Counted from the first letter of the stretch, positions 1 to 6,755 are shown. The stretch: 11,214 nt of DNA from an uncultured Eubacteriales bacterium (GCA_900313545.1 OMRS01000020.1:1-11214); one strand, 5' to 3'. The notes: generated from the sequence alone by a model not told the origin. Program-made: numbers and translations.

Positions 1-1169
1 ATGATCATGGAGTGCTCCTCATTGACGATGGTCTTGATGTCCGCCACCTTGTCGGCGACCGGCCATTCCATGGAGACGTGGGACGGGATCAGGGCCGCCT
101 TGCTGCCTTCATCGGAGGGGAAGCCTTCCACGCTGGACATGGCAGTAGCCACGGATTCGGAGACATAAGCGGGACGTGCGCCCACGGAAGCGGTGGCAGC
201 GGCGCCTGCCTCGCTGCCCAGCCAGGACACGTATTCCCATGCCAGATCCTTCTTCTCGGACTTGGAGTTGATCATGGCGCCGGTGAGGTTGCCGAAGGAA
301 GATCCGGCCTTCACACCCTCGGCGTGCGGAACAGCGGCAATGCCCCAGTTGAAGTTGCAGGTGCCGTCCTTGTTGTAGCCGATGAGGGTGGAGACGTACC
401 AGTAGCCCATGGGCAGCATGGCGATGTTGCCGTTGGCGAAAGCGGCGCTGTAGTGCAGGCCGGAGGCCTTCAGCTCGGCATAGGGCATGCACGCGCCTGC
501 ATCCTCGAGCTTCTGATAAAGCTGATAGAAGTAAAGAAGGTCATCATAGTTGCGGTCGGCCAGGGTGTTGATGCCGTCGCACACGGCCCAGTTGGCCACT
601 GCGGAAAGCCAGGTGTGATAGTGGGTGCCGTAGTTGCCGTTGCCGGTCATCTTGATGGCCAGATCCGCATACTCTTCCCAAGTCATGTCGTTGGTGGGGT
701 AGGCCACGCCGGCGGCGTCAAAGAGGTCCTTGTTGTAGAAGAGAACCCAGAAGTCGGAACGGAAGGGGACGGCGTAGAGTTCCTCGCCCACCTTGTAATT
801 GACTTCGGTGCCCACGAATCCGGACAGGTCATAGTTGCTCTTGGCCACGAAGGCGTTGAGAGGCTCGGCAAAGCCCTGGGCCTGCCACTTGATCAGATCG
901 TCCAGTTCCTTGATCATGAACACGTCGCTCTTGTCGGAACCTTCCAGCATTGTGGTGGTTTTGATGGCGTAATCCTGAGAGGCGACATCAATGTACTCGA
1001 TTTTCACGCCGGGGTGGGAGGCTTCAAAGGCATCCTTCTGGGCGATGAGGTAGGGGGTGGACGTGGCGTCCCAAGTGACGACGGTCAGCGTCTGATCTTC
1101 CGCAGAGGCGATGGCGGCCAGGCTGAGGATCATGAGCGCCGACAGAAACAGGGCGATCAGCTTTTTCAT
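1..1169 (-). CDS. ABC transporter sugar-type extracellular solute-binding protein (C-terminus cut off)
   Basis: Exported binding protein expected to capture a sugar or oligosaccharide outside the membrane and deliver it to an ABC importer (SBP family 1 type). The visible 389 residues begin with a signal peptide: MKK, a hydrophobic stretch to about residue 20, then a signal-peptidase-I-like site ASA/ED. There is no lipobox cysteine, so it is not an obvious lipoprotein. Family-like segments follow: LTVVTWDATS, a 'FEASHPGVKIEYIDV' region near residue 50, 'VPFRSDFWVLFYNKDLFDAAG' (two adjacent blocks), 'MTWEEYADLA', and 'WEYVSWLGSEAGA' near the visible end. The start is fixed by AAAAGGAGG at 1178-1186, 8 nt from the ATG. 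Usual length is about 420-450 residues, so the last few dozen are outside the window. Permease genes probably follow to the left. The divergent LacI regulator is the likely repressor. The exact sugar cannot be told. Confidence 0.93.
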   Translation of the reverse strand, partial: MKKLIALFLSALMILSLAAIASAEDQTLTVVTWDATSTPYLIAQKDAFEASHPGVKIEYIDVASQDYAIKTTTMLEGSDKSDVFMIKELDDLIKWQAQGFAEPLNAFVAKSNYDLSGFVGTEVNYKVGEELYAVPFRSDFWVLFYNKDLFDAAGVAYPTNDMTWEEYADLAIKMTGNGNYGTHYHTWLSAVANWAVCDGINTLADRNYDDLLYFYQLYQKLEDAGACMPYAELKASGLHYSAAFANGNIAMLPMGYWYVSTLIGYNKDGTCNFNWGIAAVPHAEGVKAGSSFGNLTGAMINSKSEKKDLAWEYVSWLGSEAGAAATASVGARPAYVSESVATAMSSVEGFPSDEGSKAALIPSHVSMEWPVADKVADIKTIVNEEHSMI

Positions 1170-1197
1170 GGGTTTTTCCTCCTTTTATATATCTCAC

Positions 1198-1211
1198 CGG
1201 GCCTTGGCCCG
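1198..1211 (-). other. Short hairpin in the leader of the solute-binding protein mRNA
   Basis: CGGGC (1198-1202) and GCCCG (1207-1211) are complementary around a 4-nt loop, forming a small GC-only stem between the promoter and the Shine-Dalgarno site. It has no T-run and is not a terminator. It may only affect mRNA stability. Confidence 0.3.
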
Positions 1212-1252
1212 ACTGATCCGAGGGTAAATGATGAAAACGGATGAAAACAAAG

Positions 1253-1268
1253 CGGAAACCGTTTTCGG
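1253..1268. promoter_or_regulatory. LacI/CcpA-type operator just downstream of the binding-protein promoter
   Basis: CGGAAACCGTTTTCGG is a 16-bp imperfect palindrome with 12 of 16 symmetric positions, centred on the CG at 1260/1261, the usual centre of LacI-family operators. It lies at about +6 to +21 of the minus-strand transcript, where a bound repressor blocks initiation or escape. The inner 14 bp also match 11 of 14 positions of the cre consensus for CcpA, so the bound factor could be the adjacent LacI-family protein, CcpA, or both. Operator identity is inference from position and symmetry. Confidence 0.6.
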
Positions 1269-1280
1269 TCTGATGGATTC

Positions 1281-1308
1281 ATTATACCGCTGAGCCGGGG
1301 CGTGTCAA
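1281..1308 (-). promoter_or_regulatory. Sigma-A promoter of the solute-binding protein gene
   Basis: Read on the minus strand, TTGACA (1308-1303) and TATAAT (1286-1281) are both perfect consensus with a 16-bp spacer. Transcription should start near 1274, giving a 5' untranslated leader of about 105 nt. Such a strong promoter fits a gene held down by a dedicated repressor. Confidence 0.85.
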
Positions 1309-1380
1309 GGCGTTTTTGAAAATAATGTGAAAATTGACGGAGAATTCTGTAAAACGAATGAAAATAGATGAAAATTTACA

Positions 1381-1409
1381 TTGCATTTTCCATACGAAAT
1401 TGATAGAAT
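1381..1409 (+). promoter_or_regulatory. Sigma-A promoter of the LacI-family gene, with extended -10
   Basis: TTGCAT (1381-1386) and TAGAAT (1404-1409) are separated by 17 bp, and TG at 1401-1402 gives an extended -10. Transcription would start near 1416, leaving a leader of about 24 nt. An imperfect inverted repeat, GAAAAT/ATTTTC (1370-1375 and 1385-1390), overlaps the -35 and could serve autoregulation; that part is speculative. Confidence 0.7.
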
Positions 1410-1439
1410 GCGGAAAAAGACGGACCGGACGGTGATCAG

Positions 1440-2498
1440 ATGAAGAATTTGCAGAAGCGCCCCACCATTGTGGATGTGGCCCGGCAGGCAGGCGTGTCCA
1501 TTGCCACGGTGTCCCGGGTCCTATCGGGGCAGAGTGCCAGCGAAACGGACAGACAGAAGGTGGAGGAGGCGGCGCAGGAGATAGGGTACCAGACGACTGT
1601 CCCCCGGCGTCAGGACGCGGGCGGCACCGGTGCGCTGCTGCTGGTGATCTCGGACCTGATGAACCCCTATTACAGCGCACTGCTGGCCGGTGCCGAGCAG
1701 ACGGCCCATCAGGCGGGGTTTTCCCTGATGGTCCTTCAGCCGGTCATGAACGGCTGGGGGGAGGACACCGTGGCCTCTCAGGTGCTGGAGCAGAGTGCGG
1801 CAGGGGCGGTGATCGTGGGCCATGCCATGGAAATGGGCACGACGGAGGAAATCCGACGTCGGCTGTCGCTCATTCGTCAGAAGATGCCCATCGTCACCAT
1901 CGGGCCCAGGGTGGAAGGGGTGGACTGTGTCAACATCACCTCTGATCTGTCCCTGAGCGTGCGCAAGTCCCTGGCCCATCTGGTGGCACTGGGCCATCGG
2001 CGGATTTCCTTTATCGGCGGATCCGGGGGCATTCGCTCCTCCTCAGCCAGGCGCAGGGCGTACTATGAGGAAATGGAGAGGCTTGATCTGCCCGCGGACC
2101 AGGAGATGATCAGCGACGCCGGTTTTACGCCCCAGGCGGGAGAGTGGACCGTCAACCGGCTCCTCAGCGGTGCGGACCGTTCTCAGTGGCCCACAGCCAT
2201 GATTGCCATCAACGACCTGGTGGCGCTGGGAGCGCTGCGACAGCTGCAGCGCATGGGGGTGAAGGTGCCGGAGGAGATGGCGCTCATCGGCTGTGACAAC
2301 CAGTTTTTTACCCCGTATCTGGATCCGCCCCTTTCCACTGTGGACCTGCATCCCTTTGACCATGGCAGCGGTGCTGTGGAGGAACTCATCGCCACTCTGC
2401 GCGGACGGGAGGCGGCTTATTCCCAGATCCGGGAGTGTAGCCTGATTGTCCGCGAAAGCTGCGGCGCGCACCTGGGCGTGCGCGCAGCGCAGGGATAA
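1440..2498 (+). CDS. LacI-family transcriptional regulator
   Basis: 352-residue DNA-binding repressor-type protein. The N-terminal LacI helix-turn-helix is clear at residues 8-30 (TIVDVARQAGVSIATVSRVL). A periplasmic-binding-protein-like effector domain follows from about residue 62, with DLMNPYYSALLAGAE, FIGGSGG, 'MIAINDLVALGAL' and the C-terminal VPEEMALIGCDN and LDPPLSTV signatures. Length is normal for the family (about 330-350). The only in-frame start is the ATG; GGTGATC at 1431-1437 pairs with the 16S tail as a shifted Shine-Dalgarno site. It diverges from the sugar-binding protein, so it probably controls that import locus with the sugar or a derivative as ligand. Oddly, the hinge segment reads VPRRQDAGG and appears to lack the leucine normally inserted at the centre of the operator. 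Family call is firm; ligand unknown. Confidence 0.95.
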   Translation: MKNLQKRPTIVDVARQAGVSIATVSRVLSGQSASETDRQKVEEAAQEIGYQTTVPRRQDAGGTGALLLVISDLMNPYYSALLAGAEQTAHQAGFSLMVLQPVMNGWGEDTVASQVLEQSAAGAVIVGHAMEMGTTEEIRRRLSLIRQKMPIVTIGPRVEGVDCVNITSDLSLSVRKSLAHLVALGHRRISFIGGSGGIRSSSARRRAYYEEMERLDLPADQEMISDAGFTPQAGEWTVNRLLSGADRSQWPTAMIAINDLVALGALRQLQRMGVKVPEEMALIGCDNQFFTPYLDPPLSTVDLHPFDHGSGAVEELIATLRGREAAYSQIRECSLIVRESCGAHLGVRAAQG

Positions 2499-2546
2499 AA
2501 CGGATCCCGCCCTATTGGAAGGGAAGACTGCGCTGCCCGCCTTTTC
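2484..2546 (+). terminator. Possible intrinsic terminator after the LacI-family gene
   Basis: GCAGCGCAG (2484-2492) and CTGCGCTGC (2528-2536) are perfect 9-bp complements, followed by CCGCC and a short T-run, CTTTTCT. The 35-nt interior holds further small pairings (CCCT/AGGG). The left arm lies inside the end of the coding sequence and spans the stop codon, which makes this a weak candidate. Confidence 0.35.
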
Positions 2547-2578
2547 TCCCCTTGCGATTAAACCTGTTCGCTCCCGCC

Positions 2579-2607
2579 TTGATTTGGAAAATGAAAAGTG
2601 ATATAAA
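2579..2607 (+). promoter_or_regulatory. Promoter of the Na+/phosphate cotransporter gene
   Basis: TTGATT (2579-2584), a 17-bp spacer and TATAAA (2602-2607), preceded by TGA as an extended -10. The predicted transcription start is near 2614. No recognisable Pho box was seen upstream. Confidence 0.7.
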
Positions 2608-2613
2608 CGGTGT

Positions 2614-2633
2614 GGCCGTGGTGCATCACGGCC
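2614..2633 (+). other. 5'-terminal hairpin or operator at the Na+/Pi transcript start
   Basis: GGCCGTG (2614-2620) and CACGGCC (2627-2633) form a 7-bp GC-rich stem with a 6-nt loop; the full 20 bp is an almost perfect palindrome. The left arm begins at the predicted +1, so it could be a 5'-end stabilising stem-loop in RNA or a DNA operator. It ends 20 nt before the ATG. Confidence 0.45.
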
Positions 2634-2653
2634 GGAAAGCGATAGGTTGATTC

Positions 2654-4465
2654 ATGAATCTGTTTGACGTTATCTCTCTGCTGGGCGGACTGGCCCTTTT
2701 CCTGTACGGCATGAGGCTGATGGGAGACGCCCTCAAGGAAAACTCCGCAGGCACACTGAAACTTGCCATGACCCGTGCCACCAACAACCCGGTCAAGGCA
2801 TTCCTGCTGGGCCTCATGGTCACCGCCCTGATCCAGTCCTCCACAGCCACCATCGTCATCACCTCGGGCCTGGTGGGTGCGGGAATTCTGACCCTGCATC
2901 AGTCTCTGGGCATCATTATCGGCGCCAACGTGGGCACCACGGTGACCGGCCAGATCATCCGGCTGCTGGACCTCAACGCCGAAGGCGGAACCTCCTGGCT
3001 GCGCTTCCTGCAGCCTTCCACACTGGCGCCATTGGCCCTGATTGCAGGCATGGCGATCATCATGACGGGTATGGTCCGCAATTCCAAATCAGTGGGCAAT
3101 ATCGCCGTGGGCTTTGGAATCCTGTTCACGGGCCTGATGAACATGACCGGCGCAGTGCAGAACCTGACCCGTTCGGGTATTGTGGAACAGCTTTTTTCCG
3201 GTCTTGGGGAGAGCCCGCTTCTCGGATATATCACCGGCGCCGGTGTGGCTTTCGTGCTGCAGAGTTCCTCGGCGACCATCGGTATTCTGCAGGCGTTTTC
3301 AGCCGGCGGACTGCTGACCTTTAAGGCGATCTATTCCGTGATCGTGGGCGTCTATCTGGGGGACTGCGTCACCACGGCCATTGTCTGTTCCATCGGTGCA
3401 CGTGCCGATGCCAAGCGGGTGGGTCTGATCAATATCTTTTATAACCTCAGCAAGTCCCTGCTGGTACTGGTGGCCATTACGGTGATCCACCGCCTGGGAT
3501 GGCTTGATTTTATATGGAACAAAACGGTGAATTCCGGTATCATCGCCAATACGAACACCATCTTCAACCTGGCCAGTGCCGTGATCCTGTTCCCCATGAT
3601 CTCCCTCTACGAGAAAATCTCCTGCAATGTGGTTCGCGATGAGGAAAAGCCGGAAGGCAAGTACAAGGAAAAACTGGAGGGGCTCAACCCGGTCTTTTTC
3701 AGTACTCCGCCCCTGGCGCTGCGCAGCTGCTATCAGGTGCTGCTGGCCATGTTCAATGCTGCCCGCAACAGCATCTCCACCTCGTTTGACCTGCTGAACA
3801 GCTTTGAGGAGAAGCGGGCGGATGAGGTGCGTGAGGAAGAGGAGGAAATCGACCGCATGACGGACCGGGTGAGCCGTTACATGGTCGAGCTGCTGCCTCA
3901 CCTTCACAAGGACCTGCACGTGTCTATCCTCAACCAGTATTACAAGGTGAATACGGAATTTGAACGGCTGGGAGACCATGCCATCAACATCACGGACATT
4001 GCCTCCGGCCTGGCCAGGGCGGATACCCATTTCTCGCCGGCGGCCACGCAGGAGATTGCCATCATTCGGCAGATCATTCGGGAAATCCTGAACTATACGG
4101 AGGAAGCCTTCTGCCAGCGCAGCCGGGATGCGGCCCTGCACATCGAACCCCTGGTACGGGTTTGCGGGGAGATGCTCAGCCAGATGCAGCGCAGTCATTT
4201 CAAGCGGATGAGCAGCGGACAGTGCTCGCTGCTGGCGGACACCGGCTTTTCCAACTTTCTGGGAGAATGTAAGCGCATCGCCGCGGTGTGCTCCAACATC
4301 GGCATCGCCACACTGGTGCGCATCCAGCCGGACCTGGCGGATCATGAGCACCTCTATTTTGAGAGCCTGCAGTACAGCGGCGACCAGACATTCAATCAGG
4401 TTTTCGAGAAGGCACACAACCATTACTTTTCACTGCTGGAGGAACAGACGGATGCTCCTTCTTAG
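2654..4465 (+). CDS. Na+/phosphate cotransporter family protein with C-terminal PhoU-like domain
   Basis: 603-residue membrane protein of the NptA/YjbB type (Na/Pi-cotransporter II-related family), predicted to import phosphate, or export it as shown for YjbB, with sodium. The first ~320 residues are hydrophobic and carry the two inverted-repeat signatures of the family: QSSTAT at residues 61-66, followed by IIGANVGTTVT (88-98), and QSSSAT at 203-208, followed by YLGDCVTTA (234-242). After about residue 350 the protein is soluble and helical, resembling PhoU; ERLGDHAINI at 437-446 is the typical PhoU metal-site-like motif. A full-length two-domain architecture of about 550-600 residues is normal. 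The Shine-Dalgarno is weak (AGGTTGAT, 2644-2651). The gene has its own promoter and terminator, so it looks monocistronic. No pst or pho genes are adjacent. Direction of transport is not decidable here. Confidence 0.94.
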   Translation: MNLFDVISLLGGLALFLYGMRLMGDALKENSAGTLKLAMTRATNNPVKAFLLGLMVTALIQSSTATIVITSGLVGAGILTLHQSLGIIIGANVGTTVTGQIIRLLDLNAEGGTSWLRFLQPSTLAPLALIAGMAIIMTGMVRNSKSVGNIAVGFGILFTGLMNMTGAVQNLTRSGIVEQLFSGLGESPLLGYITGAGVAFVLQSSSATIGILQAFSAGGLLTFKAIYSVIVGVYLGDCVTTAIVCSIGARADAKRVGLINIFYNLSKSLLVLVAITVIHRLGWLDFIWNKTVNSGIIANTNTIFNLASAVILFPMISLYEKISCNVVRDEEKPEGKYKEKLEGLNPVFFSTPPLALRSCYQVLLAMFNAARNSISTSFDLLNSFEEKRADEVREEEEEIDRMTDRVSRYMVELLPHLHKDLHVSILNQYYKVNTEFERLGDHAINITDIASGLARADTHFSPAATQEIAIIRQIIREILNYTEEAFCQRSRDAALHIEPLVRVCGEMLSQMQRSHFKRMSSGQCSLLADTGFSNFLGECKRIAAVCSNIGIATLVRIQPDLADHEHLYFESLQYSGDQTFNQVFEKAHNHYFSLLEEQTDAPS

Positions 4466-4503
4466 TTCACAGGCGGAATAATGAGTATACGGGGTCGGAA
4501 GCG

Positions 4504-4533
4504 CGCAGAAGGCGCCTCCGGCCCTGCGTTTTT
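4504..4533 (+). terminator. Intrinsic terminator after the Na+/Pi cotransporter gene
   Basis: The stem pairs CGCAG (4504-4508) with CTGCG (4524-4528), continues inward with GGC/GCC across a 2-nt bulge, and is followed directly by TTTTT (4529-4533). It begins 39 nt after the stop codon. Confidence 0.65.
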
Positions 4534-4629
4534 CCGGCTTCGCGCATGAAAAAGGAAAAACTGACTGCGATTTCTTCGAAAGACGGTGCAAAATGAAGAA
4601 ACAGACACAGATACCTGATGATTTTTCTC

Positions 4630-4658
4630 TTGTATGTAGGCACTCTTCTGACTATAAT
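4630..4658 (+). promoter_or_regulatory. Promoter of the phosphofructokinase gene
   Basis: TTGTAT (4630-4635), a 17-bp spacer and a perfect TATAAT (4653-4658). The start would be near 4665, giving a short leader of about 37 nt with AAAGGA (4686-4691) placed 10 nt before the ATG. Confidence 0.8.
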
Positions 4659-4666
4659 GTGTCAGA
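4647..4666. promoter_or_regulatory. Inverted repeat flanking the phosphofructokinase -10 box (candidate operator)
   Basis: TCTGAC (4647-4652) and GTCAGA (4661-4666) are perfect 6-bp complements with 8 bp between them, and that gap contains the TATAAT. A dimeric regulator bound here would cover the -10 and start site. No known operator family is recognised, so the function is inference. Confidence 0.4.
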
Positions 4667-4701
4667 CGTGATCCATTGATGACAGAAAGGATGCCATATT
4701 T

Positions 4702-5751
4702 ATGAAACGAATTGGCGTTTTAACCTCTGGCGGAGATGCACCTGGAATGAATGCTGCTGTTCGTGCGGTAGTGCGTGAGGCCATGACTCAGGAAATGTCC
4801 GTGGTGGGATTTAAGCGTGGATATAACGGCCTGCTGATGTTCAGCCCGGATCAGAGTGACGATTTTTCGATTATGACGGCACGGAGCGTTTCGGACAAGA
4901 TCCACCGCGGCGGGACATTCCTGATGACCGCCAGGTGCAATGAATTCCGGCGCAAGGAATATCAGGAACGGGCGATTGCCAATATGAAGCTGCTGGGCGT
5001 GGAAGGCCTGGTTTGTATCGGTGGAGACGGCACCTTCCATGGTGCCAATGCTCTGCAGGAGCTGGGATTTCCTGTCGTAGGAGTGCCCGGCACCATCGAC
5101 AACGACCTGGATTACACAGACGCCACCATTGGCTTTGATACGGCGCTCAATACTGCCTGCGAATGCGTCAACAAGATCCGGGAGACTTCCGATTCTCACG
5201 GACGTGCCAGTATCATTACCGTGATGGGCCGCAACTGCGGCGATATTGCCATCAGCACGGCACTGGCCTGCGGAGCGGAGCAGGTGCTCATTCCTGAACG
5301 CCCGTGGGCTCTGGAGGATGTGGCGGATCAGGTCCGCTGGGGCGTGCTCAAGGGCAAGCGGTCCATGATCATCGTACTGGCCGAGGGGGCCATCAATTCC
5401 CTTCAGAGCGATGTGGCGGCAGTGTGCGCAAGATATGAGAGCCTCAAGGAAATCTCCGTCCATCATCTGACCTCCTCCCAGGTTGCCATGATCATTGAGG
5501 TCATTTCAGGCCATGAGGTCCGTGCGACGGTGCTGGGATATACGCAGCGGGGCGGCAGCCCCACCGCGGCCGACCGCATTCTGGCCTCCAGATTGGGCGC
5601 TCACGCGGTAACACTGCTCAAGGAGGACCGCAGCGGTGTGGCAGTGGGTGTGCGTGGCGGAAGGCTGATCGAGGAAGCTCTCGACAAGGCGATGCACGGC
5701 CGCAATACGGCCAACGAGGAGCTGCTCAAGCTGATCGATGACCTTTCCTGA
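4702..5751 (+). CDS. pfkA: ATP-dependent 6-phosphofructokinase
   Basis: Cytoplasmic glycolytic enzyme that phosphorylates fructose 6-phosphate to fructose 1,6-bisphosphate. GVLTSGGDAPGMNA at residues 5-18 is the nucleotide-site start. GGDGT (107-111) and PGTIDND (129-135) carry glycine where the PPi-dependent enzymes usually have Asp and Lys, so ATP is the expected donor. The catalytic Asp is the first in TIDND (133). MGRNCGD (175-181) and QRGGSPTAADR (282-292) complete the substrate site. R21, R25 and the KGKR at 217-220 match effector-site positions of E. coli PfkA. At 349 residues it is longer than the usual ~320; the excess, about 25 residues, lies after LAEG (226-229), beside the effector site. 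Start supported by AAAGGA. It is transcribed alone from its own promoter. Confidence 0.96.
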   Translation: MKRIGVLTSGGDAPGMNAAVRAVVREAMTQEMSVVGFKRGYNGLLMFSPDQSDDFSIMTARSVSDKIHRGGTFLMTARCNEFRRKEYQERAIANMKLLGVEGLVCIGGDGTFHGANALQELGFPVVGVPGTIDNDLDYTDATIGFDTALNTACECVNKIRETSDSHGRASIITVMGRNCGDIAISTALACGAEQVLIPERPWALEDVADQVRWGVLKGKRSMIIVLAEGAINSLQSDVAAVCARYESLKEISVHHLTSSQVAMIIEVISGHEVRATVLGYTQRGGSPTAADRILASRLGAHAVTLLKEDRSGVAVGVRGGRLIEEALDKAMHGRNTANEELLKLIDDLS

Positions 5752-5775
5752 GACAATAACCTGCAGGAGATACTG

Positions 5776-5802
5776 GCGGATGGCCGATGGGCCATCCGCT
5801 TT
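5776..5802 (+). terminator. Strong hairpin just after phosphofructokinase, terminator-like
   Basis: A perfect 10-bp stem pairs GCGGATGGCC (5776-5785) with GGCCATCCGC (5790-5799) around the loop GATG, 24 nt after the stop codon. Only TTT follows, so alone it would be a weak intrinsic terminator. It probably acts together with the bidirectional terminator 25 bp further on. Confidence 0.5.
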
Positions 5803-5823
5803 CCTGTATCCCGGATGAAAAGG

Positions 5824-5857
5824 AAAAAGGGACAGCACGTAGAGGCGGTCCCTTTTT
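5824..5857. terminator. Bidirectional intrinsic terminator between convergent genes
   Basis: AAAAAGGGAC (5824-5833) and GTCCCTTTTT (5848-5857) are perfect 10-bp complements around a 14-nt loop. Each strand ends the stem in five T residues, so it can stop both the phosphofructokinase transcript from the left and the HD-GYP transcript from the right, whose stop codon is 7 nt away. Confidence 0.8.
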
Positions 5858-5864
5858 ATCTGTT

Positions 5865-6755
5865 TCAGTATTTCACTTCATCGGGTATGCATCTTTGGAT
5901 CTCCTGTACGGGGATGCGGATGAAGATTTCTGCCAGGTCAGCATCCAGCTGTGTACCTTCCACCTCCCGGATAATCCGGATAGCATCCTCATGGGTCCGG
6001 GGTGCCTTGTAGGAACGACGCATGGTGATGGCGGAGTAGGTGTCCGCAATGGCGATGATCCTGGACGCCAGGGGGATGGCATCCGCCTGAACCCCGTAAT
6101 ACCCCTTTCCGTCCATGCGCTCATGATGGTAGAGAATCCAGTCCGCAATGCTGTCAAACGTGTGCAGGGGGGCGAGAATCCGGACACCTGTACGGGGATG
6201 GGTCCGCATCACCTTCCATTCTTCCTCGTCAAGTTTGCCGGGCTTGTTCAGGATGGATTCCGGGACGCCCAGTTTGCCGACATCATGCATCAGTGCGGCG
6301 TATTCCAGGCTGACGGGGTTGATCTGGCTGCGAAGATGAGAAGGAAGGTGCCGGTAAAACAGCATCGTCAGTTCCTGCACGTGGCGGCTGTGTCCGTTGA
6401 GGTTTGGATCGCGGGCATCGATGACGCCCACCAGGACCTCGGCGATGTCGATGCTTCGGGTCTTGGCGGTGTCCATCAGATGGAACATCAGGGTCACGAC
6501 AATGAAGACAAAGATGCTCCCGAAGAACAGAATGAGAGCAATCATGAGGTCGGGTCTGGAAAAAAAGCCGACGAACAGGTATCCGCAAAGGAAGAAGACC
6601 AGCAGAACCAGCCCCAGGTGCATCCAACGGGTATCCCTGGTGCTGTTGGAGGAGAGCACGTCATGGGTGGAGCGGATGAGGAGGACATAGCAGAAGATGT
6701 TCCAGATCATAAGCGCTGCTCCCAGAAGGATCAGTGCAGAAATCACATGACTCAT
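5865..6755 (-). CDS. Membrane HD-GYP-type protein, predicted c-di-GMP phosphodiesterase family (variant motif)
   Basis: 296-residue protein. The N-terminal third has three hydrophobic segments (about residues 5-27, 46-65 and 70-93), followed by a cytoplasmic HD-GYP-type domain. Visible motifs are GHSRHV (121-126), the HD pair in LMHDVGKLGVP (155-165, H157/D158), THPRTG (185-190), HHERMDGKGYYG (210-221) and IADTYSAIT (236-244). The family hydrolyses c-di-GMP. Metal-ligand His and Asp positions look intact, but the signature GYP is GYY and the usual second Asp of DxxDA is Ser, so activity is plausible, not assured. GGAGG lies 13 nt before the ATG, rather far; no other in-frame start is available. 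It has its own promoter, converges with phosphofructokinase, and lies about 2.5 kb from a diguanylate cyclase gene. Confidence 0.88.
   Translation of the reverse strand: MSHVISALILLGAALMIWNIFCYVLLIRSTHDVLSSNSTRDTRWMHLGLVLLVFFLCGYLFVGFFSRPDLMIALILFFGSIFVFIVVTLMFHLMDTAKTRSIDIAEVLVGVIDARDPNLNGHSRHVQELTMLFYRHLPSHLRSQINPVSLEYAALMHDVGKLGVPESILNKPGKLDEEEWKVMRTHPRTGVRILAPLHTFDSIADWILYHHERMDGKGYYGVQADAIPLASRIIAIADTYSAITMRRSYKAPRTHEDAIRIIREVEGTQLDADLAEIFIRIPVQEIQRCIPDEVKY

Larger units (their letters stand above)
1232..1375 (+). repeat. Helically phased TGAAAAY / A-tract motifs in the divergent control region
   Basis: The heptamer TGAAAAC or TGAAAAT occurs at 1232, 1242, 1317, 1328, 1359 and 1369, with a degenerate copy, CGGAAAC, at 1253 forming the left half of the operator. 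All copies are on the plus strand. Spacings are 10, 11, 64, 11, 31 and 10 bp, close to whole helical turns, so they lie on one face of the DNA. An extra AAAA at 1351 keeps the same phase. This could be intrinsic DNA curvature or an array of operator half-sites. Confidence 0.55.

Noticed and set aside
12..1244. 410-codon plus-strand open frame across the solute-binding protein gene
   Set aside because: It is antisense to a gene with clear signal peptide, family motifs, ribosome site and promoter; its own translation is His/Gly/Val-rich without domains. GC-rich codon use leaves antisense frames open.
3299..4423. 374-codon minus-strand open frame opposite the Na+/Pi cotransporter gene
   Set aside because: Antisense shadow of the PhoU-like half of a recognised gene; no ribosome site or domain.
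4544..4597. 16-codon frame from ATG at 4547 upstream of phosphofructokinase
   Set aside because: No ribosome site, lies upstream of the mapped promoter, and is too short to support.
4720..5466. 248-codon minus-strand open frame opposite phosphofructokinase
   Set aside because: Antisense to unmistakable phosphofructokinase motifs.
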